Origin: Psettodes erumei | Taxonomy: Eukaryota > Chordata > Actinopteri > Pleuronectiformes > Psettodidae | Reading direction: 5' to 3' | Assembly: GCA_016785225.1 (NCBI GenBank) | Contig: JAFBJZ010000880.1 | Coordinates: 1,178,001-1,242,000 of the forward strand | DNA length: 64,000 nucleotides | Part shown: positions 36,846 to 46,640 of the stretch, in pieces | Layout: each line of letters opens with the position of its first letter | How positions within the stretch are numbered: the first letter of the stretch is position 1 | The notes under the pieces: model-generated | What the model saw: only the letters and a program-made list of their open reading frames with translations | What the model was told of the DNA's origin: nothing | The model's database searches: none | Position numbers and translations under genes: made by a program

Positions 36846-37353
36846 CACTCATCAATCATCTCCCTTTATAGACATTTAGTCTAAATGTGGACTGATGGAT
36901 ATCTAAAGTCTTTCCAGGTTCATGCAAATCAACTCCTCTTGATCGTAGCTCTTCTGTGACGCATGGTTCACAACAGCAGATGCTTCTTGTAAATAGCAAG
37001 CTCGCAATGTTTGAGTGGTTTTTATAAGTGAAAGTAGGTCTAACCCACACCTCCAAATTAGTTTCATTGATTGGACTCCAGGTTTGCTAACTACTGCCTC
37101 CAATTAGCTTTTGCTGAAGTCATTCATCTGGAGGTTCATTTACTTTTCCCAGCAGCACTGAAAATGTCTGATGTGTGTGTTTCATTTAATTCATGAAAAA
37201 TATACTTTTGTGTATTATATGACATATTATCTTAAATACATTTTGTTTGTCTATACTTATGCATGAAAATCAGATCACATTTGGTTAAAAATGTATTCAG
37301 AAAACCAGATCATTCCAAAGGGTTCACTTACTTTTTCTTGCCAACGTATGTAT
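36846..37353 (-). mobile_element. 5' end of a Tc1-like DNA transposon
   Basis: On the minus strand the outer end lies in 'catacgttggcaagaaaaag', followed by 'taagtgaaccctttgg', a fish Tc1-type terminal sequence. A leader with 'aattggaggcagtagtt' and 'ggtctaacccac'-type words in reverse complement comes next. The transposase N-terminus follows: TEELRSRGVDLHEPGK, then LDIHQST, which is the paired-like helix-turn-helix DNA-binding region. A few residues are missing between the two parts. The frame ends within 'VYKGR' and the rest of the element is absent. TA dinucleotides flank the outer end, as expected for this family. Confidence 0.85.
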
Positions 37354-40300
37354 ACACTGCAAAGCACTCGACTAAAGTCAGGAGAAGATCCAGCTCTTGA
37401 TGGCAGGATAATCAGCCTCCAATCCCTCTTATCTTTGACAGAACCCTTCAGGCCCGGGGCCTTCATCCAGTCCGAGAGCTCTCATTAAAACAGCAGAGAG
37501 TCCTGACAGGCCCTGGCACATCCTGTCCTTCTGAAACTCTAAACTCACCACAGTACACAGAGACAGCCCACAGTGGGAGAGAAACAGAGATTAGGACTTC
37601 TTAGTCCAGCTGTGGGCTGCTAAATGACCTTAGACTAGGCAGGACATCTATTTGTTGAGTGATCATTATCCCTGCTTCGTGACACGCTTTAAACAAGGCA
37701 ACATCTCATTTCAGGATTGGAAAAGCTTTTGACGCTTTGTTTAATTAACTAGCGTATTATTTAGCAGGACTCTCACTTTGAAAAAAAAAATAGTTTCAAA
37801 GTAATTTCAGCTATTACATAGGTATAAATTATGACCAGAATGACCTTCTATAGAGAATGTTCATTGCATCCCAGCAGAAAACAAATAATAAAACCAAATG
37901 AGGCACATGGATGGTCTGTGACTGGATACATATCTTATCAATGTAAATTATTTTTCTAACTGAGCAGTGGATTTTCATCTGCCCCAAACATGGACAGCGT
38001 CTCTGTTTCCAAGCACTCCTTCAGTGCAGCAGCTGTCGAGCTCAGATCCCACTAGAATATTATGAAACTGACCTAATTTCCCGAGCTCGCTGCAGGCAGC
38101 GATATTGCTCCTTTGTACTTTTCATTTTAGCCTAAATAATTGATTCAACCCTCCTTTGCCTGTAATCTTTCTCATGAAATGCCAACCAGTGATAGAGTCC
38201 TAGCTTGCACCATTATAAATTAAAATGGATAAATATGTAATAGGTGTTGTCTCAGTCCAATCGCAAACTCATGAGACAAGCAGCTCAATATCATTTCTGC
38301 AGAAACATTCTTTTTCGTAAGCCCATTTTTGGTCATATTTTAGCAGCAGCTCTCCTTCTCCACACTGCCAAATCATTTCTGCGAGGAGTGAGACTCCAAA
38401 TTGAAAATGCAGCATGATTCATAAAGACTTTACTGACACACTCCCAGACATGGGCGCATATGCCAAGAGGACATGCATGGATCACTCAACATAATGCAAC
38501 TGTGTAATTGGAAGCATGCCAGCCCCAAACAGGCCTCCATGCTCCCCCTCAAACAAAGCCTCCCAATACAAACATCTTCCAGTGCTGATATACACAGTGC
38601 CTCAGGACTTTTCCACAGTCTGTTTGACACTCCTAGTCAAGTGCTACCCAGCAGCCCAGGGTCTGATAAAACATTCAGAGCAGGATCCTGGCTCCTAGTG
38701 CTGCTGCTGCTGTGGCTGCTCCTGTGATAAGGGGCCCTCTTTCTCTAATTAAAGCCAAGTAAGCCCGTGCTGGAGCTGCCTGCAGTGAGAAACCCACAGA
38801 AACTGCTGGGGATGGCTTTTTGAGGAAATCTCTGCAATATTAAGACGCCGCTGACAAACGGAGGCTCAGGTGAGCATTCTGCTGTCAGCCTCTCAGCTTC
38901 GCTTCCATCACGGCTCATTGAGGCAGCTTACCAGCAGAGACGGGCTGGAGGGCACACAACTGGGTTTGACCAGCGAAGGGTTTAAAGAGCCACACTGATA
39001 TTTTTTGGGCATGAGTAACCACATGGATATCCTCAAGCTTGATTTTCAATCCAAAGACATTAAAAAATATATATTTAAGGATTGTAAAATATTGAAAGAA
39101 TAAGGTTAGCAATGTTTTTTTTCTTACTGTTAGAAAATTCCATGTTAACGCAAACAATTAAAAACAAATATTGTCTTTCTGTCAAAAGCCTGATGTGGCT
39201 TAGTCTTATGTACTATCTATTGGTGTCCATGAAGGTCTGTTGCAAAAGTCCAACAGTATGCCATGCTGGTAACACCTAAAGTTGCACCTTTTCAGCTGTA
39301 TGGAGCATATTTTGTGTCTTTCAGCTCAGTGTTTAATTTTCACCAACCACAACTTTTTTGGATCTCTCTGCTCTCATCAAGATTCTGCAAGCAACAGTTT
39401 TTAGTGAAGAAGCGCTTGGATAAACCTGCCCAACACAAAACCGCAAATTATCAGCTGGTGAACAGTGAAGCAAGTAGCGGCTAAACAGCCAGATATTTCC
39501 CACAGGAGCTGGTGGAGACAAAAACAGAGCTAATAGGAGAGTGAATATTGTAATCACTTGCATCAGGTTGTCAGAAAGTGTCCCTGTGAATGGTTATTTT
39601 CTGGATGGGCCTTTTTTAAATAGACAAGACATTGACAAAGACACATTTACTGTAGCTATTAATTCATAATCGAAAATATATTAACACTATCTTCTGATGT
39701 CCTCTCACTCACTCTGTTGAAAAAGAGTCATTCTTATGGTAAAAAAAAGTAGTACGTCTTTCTTGTTCTGAGTCTTTGAATATAAAACCCATGAATACAT
39801 ATGCATGAGTAGGAAAAACAGAATCTCTCGTTCCATGGTCCTGCAGAATGTGGCTTCAGTCTTGTGCCTAAAATGATGTCTAAAAAGGCCATAATTTGTT
39901 GGTACATCTGCTCCTCAACCCCTAGTAAAACATCCATACACACATACATGTTGCAGCTAGCGCAGACTGTCCTGTCTTGAAAAACAACCTATAGGTGGTC
40001 AGCTTATAATAATAATAAGCAGCTTAATAAGCAGCTTATTACAACCCATACTTATGTTTTATTGTTAGTCAGCCTCTAGCAACCATGACACTTATGACAA
40101 GAGCAAAGGAGGACGTTAGGTGATGCAGTAAACAGAGTGACAAATTCCACTTCAGGACTTTGACACTGAAGACAACTTTTTGGTTCCTGTTTCACAACGA
40201 CAGTGTCACCAGTGTTTCTTCTAACCATGAACGCTCTACAACTTTAACAAATAAGTATATCCATGACGATGAAATATATTATGGAGATACTCCCATGGGA

Positions 40301-41221
40301 TTGTATCAGGGGGTCGGAACATTTGTTCTGCAGGGTTGCTCATATTGTAGGACCACAGCCCTTGTCCTCAAGTAAGGCCTTGATGAAACAAGAAGCAGAA
40401 AATATTCTATTGTACTCTGTGGGGATGTTCAGAGCAGAATCCGTCTGTGACAAAAGGGGAGGATAAACACTTGTTAACAATGATAACTACCCTGAGAGGC
40501 ACATATAGACAGCATAATTGGGTCTCATATGCGGTAATGAGATTCTTCACTCGATCACAGCTAGACAAATGGGCTGTGGAAGTATTGACACATTGAAATA
40601 ACCTTTCATTTCACGAGGGGAGGGAAAGCAAAGGGAGCTATAATGCCAGGGCCATTTTCCACAGTTATTCTGTTTTCAGAGTAATCGTGCCATTAACAAT
40701 TCATTACCATTTTATGAAATCAGAACAACAGCGCTGAGAGCAGCTAATAATCCTCGCAGCGCATATTTATACACAGAATGTACAACTCATTTGGTGTATA
40801 AGTGCGTGGCCTAATCTGTGGCACTGATGACTGAAGTCATTAAACAGGCTACTGATGACGGCGTTGGTCATTATTGTGAGATTTAAGGTGTCAGGGAGTC
40901 AGCACATTAGCTGAGTGATGTAGGTGAGCGTGGAGGGAGGGGTACGATCGTTCAACACATGTGACTGAATGTGAGTGGGTGTGGCGGCATGGGAGAGATG
41001 ATGGGCGGTGGGTGGAGGTGAAGCGGGGGTTGTGTGTGTCTGTGAACTGAAATCATCTCTTCAAATACTGCATTTTGTGCACAACAAGTATTGTTACGAA
41101 GCACAAAAAAGCTATATTAAATGACTGAGATGTGTTTATTTATCTAAAAAGACAAGCACTTAGGCCAATTCAAACAGAAAAGTGCTCATAGGCATATCTT
41201 CTATTTCGTTTATAGTTCTAG
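37354..41221. other. Noncoding stretch with possible conserved elements
   Basis: No gene is supported. CTG repeats at 38699-38712 lie inside a fortuitous + frame. The segments at 37985-38350 and 40648-40920 are non-repetitive, rich in ATTA/TAAT homeodomain-like cores and free of transposon signatures, so they are candidates for conserved regulatory DNA. The segment 40920-41040 is G/T-rich. Confidence 0.45.
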
Positions 41222-41520
41222 TTTAAAGGGCCAGTTCACCAGAATTACGCTGAAAACAAATTTTCTCACCTGCATTGCTGTATGTCTCTGGCCTGATTTA
41301 AGCCTCCACTGGAGGACTATGGAAGGACATACAGTTTCATTTGCCATGATCACATAACTGAACAATCATATTCCAATTCAATATGAAAATTCAAAAGCCA
41401 CTCAGGTTACTCCACAGACTTCAGCATGGACGGTTTCATTGGGTACAACTTTTTACCAAAGTTGTCCTATACTGAAAGCTGCAGACATGGTGGTCTGTGG
41501 GTTAGAGGGAAATAAAGTTT
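41222..41520 (+). repeat. Diverged copy of a high-copy percomorph repeat
   Basis: It starts 'tttaaagggccagttcacc' and later has 'ggttactccacagacttcagc' and 'ggtttcattgggtacaactttt'. This is the same layout as a dispersed nonautonomous DNA-transposon-like repeat starting AAAGGGACAGTTCACC that I recognise from spiny-rayed fish. The ends are not precisely defined. Confidence 0.55.
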
Positions 41521-41859
41521 TTGACATTTAACTTTTCTTAAGCCCTGATTATACAGCTGGCAGAGAGGAACAGGGAATGACATAACCAACAAAAAATGTC
41601 CTCAGCTCAATGCAAACCAGGATCGTTATGGTCCATGGTCAGCACTTTAATCCTTGGGTCAGCAGAGTGTAATATCATTAAAAACACAAATCCATTCATC
41701 TTCGTTGTTTTGAGATAGAGTTAGGAATCTCAGGAATGGATAATGAAAATGCTTCTGCATGACTGGATACCTATATCACTTCTGTGAGCTCAGTCTCTCA
41801 GTGCCAGGGTATCAGCTGTGACTTAGTGTGGTCCCTTAGAGTTTCATCGTCTGTGTGTT

Positions 41860-42195
41860 GAGGTGGCGATCAGGTCCCTTCCACAGCCAGTTCCTGCACA
41901 CCAATGACCACTCCACTAACCAGTTCTTGCAGTATATATGCCCCAGCTCTACACTTCACCAGACCCTTCAGCTCACCAGTGTGGCACTAACATGGCCACT
42001 CACAGCCACTTTGTTTTACCTCTCATGTTTGCCTGTCTCTTTGGTTCATCATTTTTTTCTGCTGCTTACAGTCTGCCTGCCTCCTCCAGCACCTCATCGG
42101 TCTGCTTGTCATGCACATATTCCATTTCCCTTTGCCTGTCCTACTCTGCCCTGGCTCAGCTTCCTAAAATTAGAATAAAGACATGTTTTGTAACT
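41860..42195 (+). mobile_element. LTR-like block (possible gypsy-type solo LTR)
   Basis: A C/A-rich stretch ('cctgcacaccaatgaccac') is followed by a TATATA box at 41933-41938, a long C/T-rich transcribed-looking region and an AATAAA at 42174-42179. That order is typical of the U3-R-U5 layout of fish gypsy LTRs. The terminal TG...CA dinucleotides and target duplication could not be fixed. The + frames inside (41855-42178) would then be fortuitous. Confidence 0.4.
41933..41938 (+). promoter_or_regulatory. TATA-box-like site in the LTR-like block
   Basis: TATATA lies about 235 bases upstream of an AATAAA, consistent with promoter and poly(A) signal of one LTR. It is otherwise unproven. Confidence 0.3.
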
Positions 42196-45100
42196 GTTCA
42201 GTATTATCATATGCTATGATTTTTTCAAAAATGAAAATTGTCAAAACACCTGTCCCAATGGTGCAGTCGGTGTTTACCTCAGAAAGTTCATATTTTCAGG
42301 ATCATACGCTGATTAATCGGTCATTGAAGAAGATTCGTAGATTTAGCAGTGGGCTTTGGTCAACTTTGTGACATTGTGGATACAGATATAACCAGCAAAC
42401 ATGGCTGACTGTTGGCATATTTGGCTTCTTTGTGTCCAGATACCAAAGGAACCCAAATCTTGTCAGCTTTGGCAATGTTGTGGGGGTGCACACATGGACT
42501 AACCTCCACTAAGCCTCAATTCAAGCTGGGAACACTTTAGGTCAGTATCAGCCCATTGGATTGACCCAAGTACTGTCAAGTACCCTGACCCAAGGGCCAA
42601 CTCTTAGCCCAAGTTATAAAAAAACAGACACATGGAACTACTTTTGTGAATTTGTTTGTGTGTAAAAAGTGTATATTTTTACAACAACAATTGCTTTAAG
42701 CCAAAAGAATAATGATGGATGAAAACTTACTTATCAAACATAACAGCCATGTTGCTTCAGGGTTTTTCCTGAAGTCATTGCCTTTTTCTGTCACTTCCAT
42801 TACAAATAAGACTTTCCTGAGATAATTCAATGGCAAATCTACAGCAAACATTGCCACAGAACTTTGCAAGACTTTTAAATCACAAAATATTTCATAAATC
42901 TCTTTGTTTATGTTGTTGTTTTCCAGCTTTTTTTTTCTTCTTTTAAGCCACTGTGTCCTTGATGTGCCATTTGAGAAAATGTGCCCGGGTGAAAATGCTC
43001 ATAAATACAGTGAATGTATTTCCAAGAACACCTCAGAGGGATTGGAGGAAAGAAATCCCAGTTGTGGACCAGCGGGGTACTTCTGTGAACTTCTGTTTAC
43101 CTCATGTTGAACATCTTCTCACTTATTTACTTTGTGTGTGTGTGTGTGTGGGGGTTCTGCATCATATATCGAACACAAATGCCCATTCGTCTACGTAGAA
43201 GACTGAACTTAAGTAAAGTTAAGTATGCCATTTACTGTATTTCTCATTTTGGCATTGTGGTAAGAATTCTAACAAGTGCATCACACAATATCCCCCCCAC
43301 CACTGCAATTATCTCTTTTTCTTTTTCAGTTTCTCTGTTTTTGTTCCCTCTCTCTCTCTCTCCCTCTCTCTCTCTCTCTCACTCTATTTATATATATCAC
43401 TCTCTTTCTCCACTGACCTGCGTTTCACTCCAGTGCAAGATTAACAGTAACCAAATCTATATAGTCTTTGAAACTTTATTCACCGTAGCCAGAAATGAGG
43501 CTATAAACGGCTTCTAAAAATACACTTAAGTCTTGCTGGAATGTCGAGGAGATTGCTTCCATATGGGCTGAATGCAGATCAAAGATTTTCCCCATTCTTT
43601 CTGGTCCACGTGAATTGAGAGACTAAAGTCAGTGTTCCGTTGCAACTGAGCCTTATGTAAAACTACAACTGAAGGGTGATACAGTCAAATGATTTTTGAG
43701 TAGAGTAAATGCATTTAGCTAATGATATGATAGGTTACTGCTTTAGTTCAGCAGGTGTGCTCTTAGCAATAGGATCTGATACAATCCAACAATGCGAGGG
43801 CACACCACTTCAGCATGTGGAGACCAACATCTTCTTTTCGACTTCCTTAAGTCACTGACAACACTTCCTCTCCTTGACATGTCTAGGTAAAATTATTTTA
43901 CTGACTGTATATGTATTTTTTTCTTTGAGGCTAAGCAAGTGTATGACTGATCACAAAACAGTTAACTTACTTGTTCAGTTCAGTAAAAGTTTATAGGGGG
44001 AACAGTTCAGGGTGCACCTTTCCACAACAGCAGCCTGATTTCACAGTCATATTGTGTGGTATCACAACACATTTTGTTTTTCCTATATCATTTTTATTCA
44101 TTCATTCATTTTATCCCCACCCTCCACCACCAAAAAAGTGTTACATGATGCATAGGACTTTACTGTATGAAATGACATGAGAAATGTTTAAAATTCATAA
44201 CATTACATAACATGTGAAATGCTTCTGAAAGTGGTGTGTTATTTAAAGACAGTACCATGAGATCCAGTGAGAAAAGTTCCAATGTGATGTGGTCGGACGA
44301 TGATGCTTTACACAGGTTAGTCTCGTCTTTAGATTATCCACTAATATGCAGTTTTATTATATACAGCTTTCACACTCAAAATGCATTTTAATGATTGCAC
44401 AAAGTTGGGACATAGTACTATTTCATAACACCAAGGTGTATTTATTTGATACCATGCATGTTAGCACAGTTGCTGGCCTCTTCTTCTAAGATTTCTGCGT
44501 TACCCATTAGGGAATATTTTTTTAACTCTCCTTCTTGCATAGAAGAGAGCAGACGCAAAGTCAATAGCCTTTAAAATGAAAGTGCCAGATATGTTATTTT
44601 TCAACATTTAAATTAGCAGATATTTAATTCAAATTCAGAGTTCCTACTTTAACTTGATATTTCTCTACATAATCTGACATTTAATATTAAAGCTGGCAAC
44701 TGATTTTAATGTTGTAGCTGTTTTTTTTTTACTTATTCAAGCCATGAAACCACGGGGAAAAAATGAAATTACAAAATAGGTTTTACAGTAAATCACACTG
44801 CTGATGCTCCAGAACAAACTCCTAAAAGCAGGTCATGGATATACATAACATGAAAAGCATTTATGTATCTTTATAATCTTGGAAAAGCAAACTTTTCCAT
44901 GTTGAAAATGAGGCCATTTTTCTGTATTATGATGACATACCATAATTTAGTAATCATTTACATTCCAAATGAAAGATTAACCATAATGTGAAAATAAATC
45001 TATGGATGACATTTGGGATGAAAAATAGGAAATTTATCAATTACGGAGCAATAATTGCTTGGCAAGAGCAATCCCTCCTCCCCCCTATTGATTTAGTTTG

Positions 45101-45437
45101 AAAGGTTCCTTCATATTGACAAATCCAGGCAGGCGGGGCTGTGTTCCACCCATTTCTGGGGGTGTCATCCATCTCCCACTGCAAGTCTCTCAGCAACCTC
45201 ACGCCTTAATGCTCATTTAAATCGTCTTGTAGCACCAGCAGCACCGGGCTGTCTGCAGCAGCATGGAACCGGAGCAGAAACATCGCAGATTCATTTTCAT
45301 GAAAAATACTGCAGCTGTGCAGAAACTGATAGGCAGAAAGACTCAGATTTGCTTGATAGAGGACTTACTGATTAATGTAAATACAAATCTCAGTGACGTG
45401 AATTTACACTACACACTGCACGTATATATACTTGGAG
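42196..45437. other. Noncoding stretch with microsatellites
   Basis: No gene. A (GT)n tract is at 43133-43150 and a (CT)n tract at 43346-43383. If the LTR-like block at 41.9 kb and the reverse-transcriptase relic at 46 kb were one element, gag would be expected here, but none is recognisable. The segment 45020-45110 has the texture of conserved noncoding DNA. Confidence 0.45.
43346..43383. repeat. (CT)n microsatellite
   Basis: Nearly perfect CT repeat with one CC interruption, followed by a short TATATA patch. Confidence 0.9.
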
Positions 45438-45504
45438 TGTATACACCGATCAGCCACAAATTAAAACAGATAATTGGTTTAAATTATGTGGCTGATCAGT
45501 GTAC
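45438..45504. mobile_element. Short palindromic element with terminal inverted repeats
   Basis: The left arm 'tgtatacaccgatcagccac' is mirrored by a right arm whose reverse complement is 'tgtacactgatcagccac'. Inner A/T-rich bases also partly pair. The 'ACCGATCAGCCA' end is widespread in teleost repeats, so this is probably a deleted copy reduced to little more than its two ends. Confidence 0.65.
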
Positions 45505-45651
45505 AGTCAAACATGAAAGGTTTGTACTGTATATGAAATTTTTTTTGTATATGAAAGTTATTTTTTATTTGCATCACACTTTGGATACCACTGACCATGT
45601 GCAGTGTATCTCAAATTTGGGCTGGATGATAAATAATTCTTCATTTTAAAG

Positions 45652-45712
45652 TCCATCCATCCATTTGCTATACCGCTTATCCTTTGAATGGGAGGCTGGA
45701 GCCAATTTTATT
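45652..45712 (+). repeat. Truncated copy of the fish CATCCATCC repeat
   Basis: 'ccatccatccatttgctataccgcttatcc' (45653-45682) and 'ggctggagccaat' (45694-45706) match the start of the same dispersed repeat found at 55026-55250. The copy breaks off just after 'gagccaat'. Confidence 0.7.
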
Positions 45713-45869
45713 TTAAAGGCGTTTCAGTGACAATTGTCAGAGCAGAAAAGCACAGTCAAGATTTGGACTTACAGCTGCTGCCAGAATCAGTTGAAGTAAG
45801 TGCCCTTATTGGACATTACATTGTCATCCACACAGCACCCACAGGGGCCCACTCTGCCATGCTGTCTGT

Positions 45870-46640
45870 TTAAAGTTTGCTACAACATCTCCTCCAGACT
45901 AAAGAATTCCCAGAATTCCCAAACCTGTCAAATATTCCCCAGGATTCCTCAACCACACCTCTCTGCAGCCTCATTGCCCTTATGATTGCACCACTGAGCC
46001 CCTTCCCAACACATCTTTGCCTTATGGGCATGAGCGCTGCCTGCCCAGCCCTGAAACCAAAGCCATGGAGAGGCCTCCTTGGCTGAGGCCAAATTCCTCT
46101 GCATGGAGAGGAATGAGAAGACCCTGTGATGCTATATCTGATGTGGCCTGAACAACATCACAATAAAGAACAGGTACCAACTCCCACTCATTCCACTACC
46201 TTTGACCTGTTTGACACTTGAGCTACATCACGGTGTGGGATGAGTGAAAAACTATATACATGCCTTTTTGGACTCACTGCTGCTCCTACTGTGTTTCTGG
46301 TCAATGACCTGGTCTGTGACATACTTTAAAATCTTGTTTTTGTTGATCTTAATGACTCCCTGCCTCATTTTCTCTAAGACCAAGCAGGAACACAACCCAG
46401 CATGTCCAGACCATGGTCCGGAGACTGTTGGAGAATCAAAGCAAAAGAATGAGTTTCATTTGTCCTTTGTATGGGGTTTGTGGCCTCTGCAGGCAGCATT
46501 TAAATGGACCCCTCCAACATTAAAGCGAGAGTGGACTGGACTTCTCTGGGGTCCTGCATCCATCTTTAGCTGAGCTCACTTTTAGAAGTGGTTTATCCAG
46601 GGCTACAGCTCTGACTCAGGTGCTAAATCACTCTAACACT
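45870..46640 (+). pseudogene. Ty3/gypsy retrotransposon pol (reverse transcriptase) relic
   Basis: Pieces of a gypsy-type pol appear in order over several frames on the + strand: a region before the reverse transcriptase (about 45870-46060), then GLNNITIKNRYQLPLI at about 46146-46195, the hallmark just inside the RT domain. TVFLVNDLVCDIL (about 46283-46321) follows, then the catalytic box, then SKTKQEH (about 46374-46394) and RRLLENQ. MDPSNIKARVDW lies at about 46504-46539. The catalytic YLDD box reads DLND at 46345-46356, and stops and frameshifts abound. Protease, RNase H and integrase are not recognisable. This is a dead fragment of an old insertion. Confidence 0.8.

Noticed and set aside
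41855..42219. Plus frames of 107 and 93 codons
   Set aside because: They overlap in different frames within an LTR-like C/T-rich block.
45713..45870. Protease region of the gypsy element
   Set aside because: A short open stretch precedes the reverse-transcriptase relic, but no protease active-site motif is visible, so it was not annotated as such.
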